A DNA stretch of 64,000 nt from Eubacteriaceae bacterium (GTDB lineage: Bacteria; Bacillota; Clostridia; Eubacteriales; Anaerofustaceae). The notes under the pieces are model-generated. The model was not told where the DNA came from. It was given only the letters and a program-made list of their open reading frames with translations, and did no database searches. This document shows positions 54,431 to 62,860 of this stretch, piece after piece. The stretch is from positions 86,709 through 150,708 of the forward strand of contig WRIY01000001.1 in assembly GCA_009782515.1 (NCBI GenBank), read 5' to 3'. Positions within the stretch are counted from its first letter, which is position 1; every line of letters begins with the position of its first letter. The translations under genes were made by a program, and so were the position numbers.

Positions 54431-54982
54431 ATGCCGAGCAATTACGAAAAAGCTTACGAGCAAATACGGCCATGGCTAAATGATCTGCCTGCCCCGGTAG
54501 AAATAGAGTTTCTTGGAAGGCGCTGGCGCGCAGCACCAGACGGCATACAGCAGCTGTCAGGCCCGCCGGCAAACATCAACTGCAAAAGCGTGCTTGTTTG
54601 GTACCTGACACAGGCAGGCGAAGGCGAGCCAAGCTATGAGTTCACTCCGCTGCACAGCTTCACTCACGGAATATTCAGATCTAACAGCTGGGAGGGCGGC
54701 ACCGACGCCACTCTTGAAAGCTTTCGGCTTGCTTGTCAAAGGCTTGGGGCAAGCTTTGTTCGCAGTGAGCCGTACAGCGAAGTATGGCTGCTCATTGCTT
54801 TGCCAAAACTGCCTGTGCTGATGAGCTATATACAAGCTGACGATGAGTTTCCAGCTGCCATCGATCTCAAATATGGAGCAAACGCAACGCAGTTTCTGCC
54901 TTTCGAAACGCTTGCTGTGCTCAACAGCTTGATTAAGTCTGAATTCAGGCTAAGAAATGCAGGAAGCGATCAAATAGATTAA
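54431..54982 (+). CDS. DUF3786-family protein
   Basis: The 183-residue protein fits the DUF3786 pattern as I know it: an N-terminal NYEKAYEQIRPWL, then VLVWYLTQAGEGEPSYEFTPLHSF and, near the end, LPVLMSYIQADDEFPAAIDLKYGANATQFLPFETLAVLNSLI. Members are often seen in anaerobes with corrinoid methyl-transfer genes; here such a gene lies 30 kb away, so no link is claimed. GGGAGG precedes the ATG, 61 bases after aroE, so it may be read by the aro transcript. Confidence 0.78.
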   Translation: MPSNYEKAYEQIRPWLNDLPAPVEIEFLGRRWRAAPDGIQQLSGPPANINCKSVLVWYLTQAGEGEPSYEFTPLHSFTHGIFRSNSWEGGTDATLESFRLACQRLGASFVRSEPYSEVWLLIALPKLPVLMSYIQADDEFPAAIDLKYGANATQFLPFETLAVLNSLIKSEFRLRNAGSDQID

Positions 54983-54983
54983 A

Positions 54984-55025
54984 ATGCGAAGCTTGCCGGC
55001 AGCCTTCACATGGGCTGCCGCGCAT
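54984..55025. terminator. shared hairpin between convergent genes
   Basis: ATGCG (54984-54988) and CGGCAGCC (54997-55004) pair with GGCTGCCG (55013-55020) and CGCAT (55021-55025). On the minus strand TTTT follows. It separates the DUF3786 gene from the opposing hypothetical gene. Confidence 0.6.
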
Positions 55026-55043
55026 TTGCGAATCGCAGAGCGT

Positions 55044-55481
55044 TTAGTCAGCTTTTGGAGGCTTTCCCATCGTAATATGGCGGCCGTTGACTGAATGCAG
55101 GCGCTTTTCGAGATCCCACATAAGCAGAATCCTCTCGCCGATATTATGCTGCACTTGCGTCAAACTGTATTTTATAGTTGAAGCGCTAAGCGGCGAGGCC
55201 ATTCCTGCAAGCTTCCAAATTTCCATATCTCTGCCGTTTTGCTTTCTAAGCTCGAGATGCTTGGGATTGGCTATCATGACAGTCCATATTTTTTGCGAAT
55301 ACTCTTTGCTGACTGTTATTTCTGCTGTGTGTTTTTTATCTCCTGACATTCTGGATGACTCAAGCGAAAGCATGTCAGTAGATACGCTTACTTTACCTAA
55401 GCTTTCGTCTCCGATATATGCTGTAAAGCCTGTTAATTTTTCCACTTTTTTCTGCTCCATCAATAATATTAGCTTAGTCAA
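55044..55481 (-). CDS. hypothetical protein, 145 residues or fewer
   Basis: I recognise no family. The frame opens with a TTG at 55481, and an internal ATG at 55460 (MEQKKVEKLTGF) is the more plausible start. No ribosome site is seen at either. The sequence is mixed alpha/beta without a signal peptide or membrane helix: SVSTDMLSLESSRMSGDKK, EITVSKEYSQKIWTVMIANP, KYSLTQVQHNIGERILLMWD. A long run without stops, sensible composition and a hairpin just past its stop argue for a real gene. Confidence 0.55.
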   Translation of the reverse strand: MTKLILLMEQKKVEKLTGFTAYIGDESLGKVSVSTDMLSLESSRMSGDKKHTAEITVSKEYSQKIWTVMIANPKHLELRKQNGRDMEIWKLAGMASPLSASTIKYSLTQVQHNIGERILLMWDLEKRLHSVNGRHITMGKPPKAD

Positions 55482-55686
55482 TTGTATTGCCAGGCAGCAG
55501 ATATTTCAAGCTTCAGCAGGCCAAAGCATGGCTGTCCAATTAATGGATGAAATTGTGATTGAAAATGAGAGGCTTTTTTTGTTAGAATTTTTTTGGCAGT
55601 TAAGTGCATTTTACAATTAAGGATAATTAAAGACAAAAGGAAACGCACGCAACCGCATTGCGGCATGTGCGTGCTGTGCGAGATTA

Positions 55687-56697
55687 ATGGAATATTCTAT
55701 TAGCGGTGGCGAGCAGCCAACAAAGATTCCCACTTCAGCAGTTATTATAGCTTCAGAGGCTCCAGGGAGCCTGCAAACCCATAAGCCATTTATTGAGGCT
55801 AACGGCAGGAGGCTTTTATCGATAGCCGTTGACTCTATGCTCGGCGCCGGGGTAAGCGATATCATAGTAGTTACAGGCTTCAATGCGAAAGAGACCTCTT
55901 CATATGCAAGAAGCCTGGGCGCCCGGGCTGTTGAGAATCTGAATTATGAATATACTGAGCCGATAGACTCTATCAAGCTGGGCCTTGAGGCTTTAGAGCC
56001 TAAAGGAGCATTCTTTGTTGTTTCATGCGATACGCCTTTAGTATCAAGCGCAACATTGATGGATCTAAAGGATACACTGCAGGGAACGGATGCCCAGGCT
56101 GCTATTCCCTCATATGAAGGCAAGGCATCGCAGCCGCCAATATTCAGCGCTGAATGCGACGAGGGAATCCAGTCTTTTGCAGGCACTGGCGGGCTTAGCG
56201 AATATATAGAGTCTTTATATATGACGGCAACTCTGCAAGTAGCTGATCCTGCAGGCTTCATCGCTGCCGACAGCCCGCAAGGGCTCGAAAGCCTTAGAGA
56301 GTATGCTTTTGCAAATCTTGGCATTTCAAGAGGCGAAGCTTTAAGAATAGCCCAAATATCAGGGGCATCAGATGAAACAATAAGCCATATGCAAAAAGTT
56401 GAGAGAAAGTCAGCAGATATTGCTGTGCGCCTTATTGCTGAGGATGTGCCAATCGATATATGCATGCTCTCGTCAATGTGCCTTCTGTACAATATAGCCG
56501 ACGGCGCCCAAGCAGCAAAAGATGCAGGCTATAGCGCTGTGCACAAAGCAATCGGCACTATTGGAACAAACGCATCAAATGAAGCAATGCTGGCCAACTT
56601 GGCTATTAAGCTGGTCAATGGCCAAGCCGATGGAGGCGAGCAGGAAACAATAAAGTCATTTGTAAAATTTCTATCCGGCAAGCGCAAGAAGCAATAA
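55687..56697 (+). CDS. MobA-like nucleotidyltransferase fused to HD-like domain, both eroded
   Basis: The N-terminal 195 residues follow the MobA/MocA-type nucleotidyltransferase fold: KPFIEANGRRLLSIAVDSMLGAGVSDIIVVTGF, then VVSCDTPLVSSATLMDLK and a P-x-Y-x-G-K segment. The nucleotide loop normally read AGLSSRMG is ASEAPGSLQT. The C-terminal part (about 215-330) resembles an HD-domain (HMQKVERKSADIAVRLI, CLLYNIADG), but the His-Asp pair normally in LLHDIA is LLYNIA. Such fusions (DVU_1551-like) are known from anaerobes, often near molybdenum or selenium enzymes, none of which is visible here. Activity is doubtful; a binding role is possible. Confidence 0.65.
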   Translation: MEYSISGGEQPTKIPTSAVIIASEAPGSLQTHKPFIEANGRRLLSIAVDSMLGAGVSDIIVVTGFNAKETSSYARSLGARAVENLNYEYTEPIDSIKLGLEALEPKGAFFVVSCDTPLVSSATLMDLKDTLQGTDAQAAIPSYEGKASQPPIFSAECDEGIQSFAGTGGLSEYIESLYMTATLQVADPAGFIAADSPQGLESLREYAFANLGISRGEALRIAQISGASDETISHMQKVERKSADIAVRLIAEDVPIDICMLSSMCLLYNIADGAQAAKDAGYSAVHKAIGTIGTNASNEAMLANLAIKLVNGQADGGEQETIKSFVKFLSGKRKKQ

Positions 56698-56767
56698 TTA
56701 AGTACGCCTTTGTTTGCGCCTGGCTTGGCACAGAAAGCACGGTGCATGCCTCGCAGTTTAGCCTAAC

Positions 56768-56801
56768 AAAAAAAAGCCTCTACTTTTGAGTATCGGCTTT
56801 T
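56768..56801. terminator. bidirectional terminator between convergent genes
   Basis: AAAAGCC (56772-56778) pairs with GGCTTTT (56795-56801), giving T-rich ends in both directions: T-run on the plus strand, and on the minus strand the complement of the A-run 56768-56775. Confidence 0.6.
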
Positions 56802-56810
56802 GGCCGCGCT

Positions 56811-57233
56811 TTAGTGCCTTCCTTTATGCCCGGAACGCCCGCGATGCTCGGATCTGAAATTCTCTTGCCTTTGCCTGTTTGGCATATAGCTGCGGCGGTA
56901 TCCTCGCGAGCTGTAGCTGCGCTGCCTGCTTTGCTCTTCCTGGGAGCTATTGATCTTGTCAAGCAGCTCTGAGAGCGTATCAATCTCTTCTGCTGTCAGG
57001 CCTGCAATCTCAGTTGCTTGCTCTTCGGGAGCTTTTGCCTCTTTAAGCGAATCGATAAGGCGCTGCGCCCTTCTCTCATGGCAGCCAAGCTTTTCAGCCA
57101 GCTCTGTAGCGCTTATTTCAGGGTTTTCGGAAATAATCTGGCGAATGCCTTCATACTCCTGCTTAAGCGCGCTCGAGCGAATAATGGGCATTGCTTTGGT
57201 TAGTTTAGCAAAAATCTCATTTAGGTTTGCCAT
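56811..57233 (-). CDS. small HTH protein with Arg/Ser-rich tail
   Basis: The 140-residue protein has a helical N-terminal half with a helix-turn-helix-like stretch (NPEISATELAEKLGCHERRAQRLIDSL, about 35-63). A second helix follows (TAEEIDTLSELLDKINS). The last 45 residues are disordered and rich in Arg, Ser and Gln (SRQRSYSSRGYRRSYMPNRQ), as in nucleic-acid-binding tails. I do not recognise the family. GGAGAA precedes the ATG, and the promoter upstream carries two AGGTACCT palindromes that could be its own operator. Confidence 0.7.
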   Translation of the reverse strand: MANLNEIFAKLTKAMPIIRSSALKQEYEGIRQIISENPEISATELAEKLGCHERRAQRLIDSLKEAKAPEEQATEIAGLTAEEIDTLSELLDKINSSQEEQSRQRSYSSRGYRRSYMPNRQRQENFRSEHRGRSGHKGRH

Positions 57234-57257
57234 TGCAATTCTCCTTTCGAATTTATG

Positions 57258-57305
57258 TAAGGTACCTTATATAAATATAATACAGGTACCTGTCTAATAT
57301 GTCAA
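57258..57305 (-). promoter_or_regulatory. promoter with two AGGTACCT palindromes
   Basis: On the minus strand TTGACA (57305-57300), 17 bases, TATTAT (57282-57277). A palindrome ACAGGTACCTGT (57282-57293) fills the spacer next to the -10 and a second, TAAGGTACCTTA (57258-57269), follows about two helix turns downstream (24 bases centre to centre). This is the layout of a repressor operator. Confidence 0.75.
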
Positions 57306-57321
57306 TACTTTTTTTATTCCA

Positions 57322-57359
57322 GAAAAAAAAACTTTAGCGCCCCAGTATGAGGCGCTAAA
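57322..57359 (-). terminator. terminator of the M23 peptidase gene
   Basis: TTTAGCGCC (57333-57341) pairs with GGCGCTAAA (57351-57359). On the minus strand a T-run follows (complement of the A-run 57323-57331), just past the peptidase gene. Confidence 0.85.
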
Positions 57360-57380
57360 ACCTGTGGCGCTTTATGCAGT

Positions 57381-57995
57381 CTATGGCAATTGGTTTCGCT
57401 CAATTACATATACAGGGTTGTAGTACCTCACGCTTAGAAAATCGCAGGAGTTGCCTGTAACAGAATGGCAATAGCCATTATACCTTCCTTGCCTGGGCGT
57501 GTCTACAATAGCAAAGTGCAGATGCGGGCCTGTTGAGGCGCCTGTAGTACCCATTTGGCCAATTGCAGCCCCGATGCTTACTATATCGCCTCTTTGTACA
57601 GTTTGCCTCGCCAAATGGCAGTAAAAAGAGTAGACGGCCTTACCATTTGGCATGATGTGGCGCACCAGGATATATAGGCCGTTAGTTGGATGGCTTCCCA
57701 CAGCTTCCACAGACCCGCTTGCCGCTGCATAGACTGTGGCATCTGTTGAGGCAATATCAATGCCTAAATGGCAGCTTCTGCTATTTCCTGTATCCCGGTA
57801 GCTTCCCCAGCTCATATTGGGAGCTTGCTTCCAGGTGCAGTATGCATTTTGCATTGGATAGCGCCATTTGTCTGCGATTATTGGCGATTGCTTTGCAGAA
57901 GCTTCCGAGCCGGCTAAATAAGCAACTACTGCTGCTGTGAGAATTAGAGCTAAAGTAAACTTTATAAAGCGTTTGTCAATTTTATTATGGTGCAT
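57381..57995 (-). CDS. secreted M23-family (LytM-type) peptidase
   Basis: The 204-residue protein has a basic N-terminus and hydrophobic signal helix (FIKFTLALILTAAVVAYLAG), then an M23 zinc endopeptidase domain. The metal ligands appear in HLGIDI (HxxxD) and GPHLHFAI (HLH), with SFYCHLA supplying the further His. Such enzymes cut peptide cross-links of peptidoglycan. It has six cysteines, unusual for this family, which may form disulfides. It is monocistronic with a clear terminator. Confidence 0.9.
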   Translation of the reverse strand: MHHNKIDKRFIKFTLALILTAAVVAYLAGSEASAKQSPIIADKWRYPMQNAYCTWKQAPNMSWGSYRDTGNSRSCHLGIDIASTDATVYAAASGSVEAVGSHPTNGLYILVRHIMPNGKAVYSFYCHLARQTVQRGDIVSIGAAIGQMGTTGASTGPHLHFAIVDTPRQGRYNGYCHSVTGNSCDFLSVRYYNPVYVIERNQLP

Positions 57996-58173
57996 TTTCT
58001 CCTATTCCCTATATATTGCTTTTAATCGCAGTATAAATGGAAAAATTTAGAATAATGCTCTTGTTCTGTTAAGATCAGGCGTCCAATGCATTAATTGAAA
58101 AATTTGACAAATAAGCATGGCTATGCCAGGATGCCGGCGCTATGCTGCCAAGCGATCAATGGCATGCGCAAAT

Positions 58174-58202
58174 AAATAAAGGGCCGCTTGGCCGTAAGCG
58201 CC
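58174..58202 (-). terminator. probable terminator of rpsF-ssb-rpsR
   Basis: GGCCGCTT (58182-58189) pairs, with one bulge, with AAGCGCC (58196-58202), and on the minus strand CTTTATTTATTT follows. Confidence 0.5.
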
Positions 58203-58247
58203 TAGCCGCTCTTTGTTTATTTTCATATTCAAAATATTTATCGCAGC

Positions 58248-58517
58248 CTACTCTGAAGTGTAAGGCAGGAATGCAATGTTGCGCGCAATCTTTATGGCGT
58301 TTGTTACGCTTCTTTGGTGCTTTGCGCATGTGCCGGTTGCACGCCTCGGCAGAATCTTAAACCTCTCTGAAACATACTTTTTCAGGAGTTTCGTATCCTT
58401 ATAGTCTACGCTTTCTATTTTATTCTCGCAGAAATAGCAAACTTTCTTGCGCTTTTTATAGCCTTCATTGCGATTATTATACTCTTTATCGTTTCTTTCC
58501 TGGCGCTCGTTAGCCAT
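58248..58517 (-). CDS. rpsR: 30S ribosomal protein bS18
   Basis: This 89-residue protein binds with S6 to the central domain of 16S rRNA. It has [67 protein letters not shown] conserved sequence throughout, with a Cys pair (CYFC) and one further Cys, so it may be a zinc-containing form. It is the last gene of the rpsF-ssb-rpsR operon. Confidence 0.97.
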   Translation of the reverse strand: MANERQERNDKEYNNRNEGYKKRKKVCYFCENKIESVDYKDTKLLKKYVSERFKILPRRATGTCAKHQRSVTNAIKIARNIAFLPYTSE

Positions 58518-58529
58518 ACTTATTCCTTT

Positions 58530-58994
58530 CTAAAATGGAACATCAAGATCGTCTATTTCTTCGAACCCCTCCATAGGGATTCCAAAACCATCAGGGTATG
58601 CTGGCTCCTGTACCGGCGCTTGCTGGTATTGGCCCTGGCTTGGAGCTGCAGCAGGCTGTTGGCTTTGCGTGTCTCTTGAAGTTATATTAATGAAATCCAC
58701 TTCATCAGCTACAATGTCAGTTGTATAGCGCTTCGTGCCGTCCTGGGCAGTGTAGCTGCCAGTCTGTATGCGGCCGCTTACAGAGATCAATCTGCCTTTT
58801 TTCAAATATTGGGCGCATACTTCCGCAAGCCTGCCAAAAGTGACTATATTGATAAAGTCAGTCTCCCTTTCGCCACTCTTGCTTTTAAACGCGCGCTCTA
58901 CAGCCAAAGAGAATCTGGTGACTTGGACGCTGGATGATTGCCTTGGCTCAGGGTCGCGCACCAGCCTGCCCACCAAAGCTACTTTGTTAAGCAT
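58530..58994 (-). CDS. ssb: single-stranded DNA-binding protein
   Basis: The 154-residue SSB has an N-terminal OB fold (LNKVALVGRLVRDPEPRQSS, ERETDFINIVTFGRLAEVCAQYLKKGRLISVSGRIQTGSYT) and a Gln/Pro-rich linker. It ends in the acidic tip DDLDVPF that recruits partner proteins. GAGAGG precedes the ATG, 11 bases after rpsF. Confidence 0.97.
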   Translation of the reverse strand: MLNKVALVGRLVRDPEPRQSSSVQVTRFSLAVERAFKSKSGERETDFINIVTFGRLAEVCAQYLKKGRLISVSGRIQTGSYTAQDGTKRYTTDIVADEVDFINITSRDTQSQQPAAAPSQGQYQQAPVQEPAYPDGFGIPMEGFEEIDDLDVPF

Positions 58995-59005
58995 AAAGCA
59001 CCTCT

Positions 59006-59296
59006 CTATTTCTTCTCATTCTTAACAACAATGCCGCGCAATATGTTTTCAGTTATCTTATATATATGGTTCAACTCGTCAAGCACTTCTTTTGGCCCGC
59101 TAAAATAGACAAGGTTGAAGTAGCCGTCGCGCACTTTTCTTATTTCGTACGCGAGCCTGCGCTTTCCCCATTCCTCAACTTCCCCGAGTTCGCCGCCATT
59201 TGTTGTAATAACGTTTTTTACTCTCTCAGTTAAAAGAGATGATTCTTCGGGTGTCAGATCAGGGTGCGTGATGAACAGTGTTTCATAAGATTGCAT
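59006..59296 (-). CDS. rpsF: 30S ribosomal protein bS6
   Basis: This 96-residue protein forms a complex with S18 on the 30S platform. It begins QSYETLFITHPDLTPEESSLL and carries EWGKRRLAYEIRKVRDGYFNLVYFSG and IYKITENILRGIVVK, all characteristic. AAGGAGGCG lies ahead of the ATG. It is the first gene of the operon. Confidence 0.97.
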   Translation of the reverse strand: MQSYETLFITHPDLTPEESSLLTERVKNVITTNGGELGEVEEWGKRRLAYEIRKVRDGYFNLVYFSGPKEVLDELNHIYKITENILRGIVVKNEKK

Positions 59297-59319
59297 GTTA
59301 GTCGCCTCCTTATGGCCTA

Positions 59320-59340
59320 TTGGGGGAATTCATTCCCCAA
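59320..59340 (-). promoter_or_regulatory. hairpin in rpsF leader
   Basis: On the minus strand TTGGGGAAT pairs with ATTCCCCCAA with one bulge, 24 bases ahead of the rpsF start. S6:S18 complexes are known to bind leader hairpins of this operon in other bacteria; I do not see the hallmark bulged CCG, so this is only a candidate. Confidence 0.35.
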
Positions 59341-59374
59341 GGAGCTGCTTAAATTTTATAAAATACAGCATTTA

Positions 59375-59403
59375 AGTATATCATACACTATTCATCGATA
59401 CAA
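59375..59403 (-). promoter_or_regulatory. promoter of rpsF-ssb-rpsR
   Basis: Minus strand TTGTAT (59403-59398), 17 bases, TATACT (59380-59375), with an 80-base leader to rpsF. Confidence 0.65.
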
Positions 59404-59504
59404 ACCTTTTTTTCGCCTTGCGCAATATGCGCTAAATTCGCCACCATCCCAGCGTTCCTGCTTGCCAGGAATGCCCGAAAAGCAGGCAGGCACAGGCAAA
59501 CAAA

Positions 59505-59533
59505 CAAAAAGCCGCCTTGTAATTAAAGCGGCT
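59505..59533 (-). terminator. terminator of the large disordered-protein gene
   Basis: AGCCGC (59510-59515) pairs with GCGGCT (59528-59533). On the minus strand TTTTTGTTTGTTTG follows, 25 bases past the stop of the 59558-62380 gene. Confidence 0.75.
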
Positions 59534-59557
59534 ATAGCTACTTTGTTCTAAATCAAT

Positions 59558-62380
59558 CTATATCTCATCTATAAGAGCAGACAGGCTGTCAAACTCAAAG
59601 GCAGTTATTGGAACCTTGTCGTTTTGCAGCTGTGAGAAGTCCGGCCTGTTCTTCCTGCTTGTTTGCTGCTGTTTTTCCCTCGGGCCTTCAGCGGCTTCCT
59701 GGTTTGGCTCAGGGGCTTGCTGCTTTCTTTCCCTGGCTTTGGCAAGCTCTGCAAGCGATAGCCCCCGCGATTTCGCGGCTGTGTTTGACTGGGCTTGCTT
59801 TTTAAGGAAATCGCTTAGCGCGTTAGGCTGCATGCCGGGTTTGGCCTGGCTGTCAGGGGCTGTTGGCCTGGCTATAGGCTCAAATGGCTTGGGCTTGGGC
59901 GCCTGTGGCCGGCTTGCCTTGCTTGCTGCCTCCTGCTCGCTTTGCTGCGGCTTTCCGACTATCCAATTATATGCAGTCTGCTGAGCCGGCTGCGCGTCGC
60001 TGCGCTTTTCGGCATAGTAGCTTGCGTCTTTCTCAGCGCTGCTCTCCGGCGGCGCTGCAGCTTCGGCGCGGCTTTCACTGCCAACCCTCTGGCTGGGAAT
60101 GTATATTGGCTGCTTGAGCGTGTGCGACTCGGCATCTGCATTCTCGCTAGGCTGCTGGCTGGCAAACGAGCTGAAGCTAAACAGGCTTGACTGGCTGTAG
60201 TCTTTTCCTTCGCTCCATTGCGAATCGCCATAGCCCATGGCTGAGCTTTTGTCAGCATACATGCTGCTTTCCTCGCTAGCAGCGCTGGCATCGTCAAAGT
60301 AGGAGTATGAGTCAGCAGCTGCGCCATCCCATGCGCTCTGGCTTGGCTGCAAAATCTTGTCTATCTCATCGTCTGTTATCGGGCTCATGTAAACATTCGG
60401 CGTTGGGGCCTGAGCCGGCTGCGCCCTGAATGCAGCAGCAGCGGCGCCCGGCTGGGCGGGGCTGTAGCGATTTTGGTTTCCGGAAATCTCATTTAGGTAA
60501 GAGGCTTCGTCATAGTCATTTTCATCATCATAAACATCGTCCGGGCCATAGTCAAAGACTACTGAGAGCGGAACGCCTTTGCCTGTCCTGTATGTAGCTG
60601 GAGCCGCTTTTGCAGGCTCCGGCTCGCCCGGCGTGATGGGGGTTATGACTTTATAGGGCTCAGAATCCCCGAATTGCCTTATGGGGCCTGTTTCGCCTTT
60701 CATAGCTGCGGGCATCTCGCGCCTTTGGCCTGCCGGAGGCGGGCTGCTCACAGCGCCGGCTAAATCAGGCATTGCAAATACGCTTGGCTTTGGCTGGGGC
60801 GCCTTCTTGCCGGCAAGGCTTTCCATCAGCTCAATAGTGCTTTGCATTTCAACCAGTGCCGAATTTGGCTTCTGCTGAGGCTGGTTTGCAATCGACACAA
60901 GCCGCCTCTCCCTTTCGTCAAGCTCTATCATCTTGGCTACAAGCTTGTATTCGCGCTCTTCAAGAAGCTTTGAGCGGTTGTCCAAAGCTTTTGTCCGGCT
61001 GTCAATGGTCGAATACATGCTGCGCACTTCATCCAGTATCTTCTCAAGCAGCCCGTCATTTTGGATGCTTGAAAGCATGTTGTCCTTAGTGCTTGCAGGC
61101 AATGTGGCAAGCGGCAGATCGATGGCAAAGCTGTTGGGCTCAATAGCCCCCGGAGCTTTAAGCTGATCTTCCAGCTTGGCAATCTGGCTTTCCTTTTCTT
61201 CCAGTGCCCCTAGCAAGGCGCTAAGGCTGTCAGCTGTGCCGCCCAGGCCTAGCCCGTCAGGCAGAATGCCTTCAGTTGACGTTTCGAACGATGAGCCCAT
61301 AGGCTCTTCAGCTATCTCGCTGGCATTGTGAACTGTATAGTTTTCTTCCAATACATCCTCACGCTGATTAAGGCTGTTTGCAGCTTTATCGTTTGATTCC
61401 ATTTGCTCTGCTCTCCTAGCCATGCCGATATCGCTGTCAGCAGCTATCGGCTCAATATGATCGTAGCCGTATGGCGGGGTGGAATGCTGATCATATTCAG
61501 TGTCCTGAGCAAATAAATCCATTTCGGAAAAATCGCTCTCTTCCGCCCATCCTTGTGTAAAGTCAGCATAGTTGGTAGGCGTTGCGCTGTTGTCATCATC
61601 AATTATCTGAATGCCCTCAGGCAATAGTTCCGAAATTCCGGGCATGAGCGAAACCTTGCTCTTGCGCTGCACAAACTGCTGCGGGGCATATTTTATCGAC
61701 GCTGCTGTGCTGCTTGCAAACTTCTGCTGCTCGCTTTCAAAAGGCAGCTGCTGCGCCGTATCTGCCTCAGGCTGGGATTGCATGCGGCTGGCGCCGGCAG
61801 AAGCTTGTGGCGCGCTTTGCGGCTCGCTTGCAGCCGGTTGGCTTATTGGCTCGCTATATTGCGGCTGTTCAGGCTGCGCCGGCCTGTCAGAATCCCTGTA
61901 TACCCCTGTATAAACCGTGCCGTAGAATGCTGAATCGCTTAAATCCTGCTCTTCGTCCTCGTCTTCGTCTTCGGCGCTTTCAAAAGGATCCTCCGAGCTT
62001 GCGCCCCTGGCCAGAAAACGGGCGATAACAGTAACGATTGCCTCGATCGCAAAGACTATCACAAAATATACAGCATGCGCTGAAAGCTGTGCGTTTAGCG
62101 CATATACCGAAATAATGGCTGCCACGGCATTAGCCGCTGCCACGCCCGCAACGTCAAGAAGCAGGCTGCGGTATACATTCATAGAATACATGAAAAAAGC
62201 TGCGAATATAATGAGCTTCGCTGCCATAACTATAAATATTGCCGGAAAGCGCGCAAGCTCCTGCATTACATCCGTGAGCCCAAGCATTCTAAACGCTATA
62301 AAGTAAGCAACCGAGTATGACAAGTATAAGACAGCAACGTCTGCTATGGCCAGTACTGCGACCTTAACAAATTTCTTCAT
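59558..62380 (-). CDS. large membrane-anchored, mostly disordered protein, function unknown
   Basis: From ATG 62380 (MKKFVKVAVL) this has 940 residues; an in-frame TTG at 62404 would add eight. The first 125 residues hold four hydrophobic helices (LAIADVAVLYLSYSVAYFIA, FPAIFIVMAAKLIIFAAFFM, VAGVAAANAVAAIISVYAL, AVYFVIVFAIEAIVTVIARF), with a look like the membrane part of CapD/WbpM-type sugar enzymes but with no catalytic domain. An acidic stretch (EDEDEDEEQD) follows. The next 270 residues are Gln/Ser/Pro-rich and low in complexity. A coiled-coil region lies at about 400-520 (KEESQIAKLEDQL-like and EREYKLVAKMIELDERERRL). More disordered sequence and a basic/Gln C-terminal part complete it. 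No family is recognised. It lies between glmU (divergent) and the rpsF operon (same strand), with its own terminator. Confidence 0.75.
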   Translation of the reverse strand: MKKFVKVAVLAIADVAVLYLSYSVAYFIAFRMLGLTDVMQELARFPAIFIVMAAKLIIFAAFFMYSMNVYRSLLLDVAGVAAANAVAAIISVYALNAQLSAHAVYFVIVFAIEAIVTVIARFLARGASSEDPFESAEDEDEDEEQDLSDSAFYGTVYTGVYRDSDRPAQPEQPQYSEPISQPAASEPQSAPQASAGASRMQSQPEADTAQQLPFESEQQKFASSTAASIKYAPQQFVQRKSKVSLMPGISELLPEGIQIIDDDNSATPTNYADFTQGWAEESDFSEMDLFAQDTEYDQHSTPPYGYDHIEPIAADSDIGMARRAEQMESNDKAANSLNQREDVLEENYTVHNASEIAEEPMGSSFETSTEGILPDGLGLGGTADSLSALLGALEEKESQIAKLEDQLKAPGAIEPNSFAIDLPLATLPASTKDNMLSSIQNDGLLEKILDEVRSMYSTIDSRTKALDNRSKLLEEREYKLVAKMIELDERERRLVSIANQPQQKPNSALVEMQSTIELMESLAGKKAPQPKPSVFAMPDLAGAVSSPPPAGQRREMPAAMKGETGPIRQFGDSEPYKVITPITPGEPEPAKAAPATYRTGKGVPLSVVFDYGPDDVYDDENDYDEASYLNEISGNQNRYSPAQPGAAAAAFRAQPAQAPTPNVYMSPITDDEIDKILQPSQSAWDGAAADSYSYFDDASAASEESSMYADKSSAMGYGDSQWSEGKDYSQSSLFSFSSFASQQPSENADAESHTLKQPIYIPSQRVGSESRAEAAAPPESSAEKDASYYAEKRSDAQPAQQTAYNWIVGKPQQSEQEAASKASRPQAPKPKPFEPIARPTAPDSQAKPGMQPNALSDFLKKQAQSNTAAKSRGLSLAELAKARERKQQAPEPNQEAAEGPREKQQQTSRKNRPDFSQLQNDKVPITAFEFDSLSALIDEI

Positions 62381-62860
62381 CAATATCGCGCAGGATTTAG
62401 CCAAGCAAGGCGTCTAGCAAGCCTTTGCCATGCCGGGCTGAAGAGGAATGCGCGTCCCTCCCTTTGTTTTGTGTTTGCACATGATTCGCATTTAGCAATG
62501 CCATTAGCAAATAGATTATACTGTTGGCCAATAAATGCAGTTAGTGCGAAATTATGGGCATGTGTTTGGGCTGTTATCTTTTTTTTATACTACTCTGTCG
62601 ATAATACAATCCAAACAATTCCAGAAGCGTATATGGCCTTATATCAAAACCAATACTGTTAAAAGTTTTTCACATGTATTATAGCACAGCATCCTATCAG
62701 GGCAATCGATAAGTCAGAATTGTAACGAAAAAAATTGAGATTTGTTCGAAAGTGTACATTAACGAAGAGATTGCCCCAAAGCAGAAGTCAAAGCTGTTCA
62801 AGGGCCCCATGTAAGTGTATAATAAAAGCAATTGATGCAAAATGCAAAGGAAGCTCCCAT
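62381..62860. other. divergent intergenic region
   Basis: About 480 bases lie between two genes read apart. On the plus side a TATAAT lies at 62818-62823, 38 bases ahead of glmU, without a clear -35. An AT-rich run around 62570-62700 should hold promoters for the left gene. No RNA gene or strong hairpin was recognised. Confidence 0.4.
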
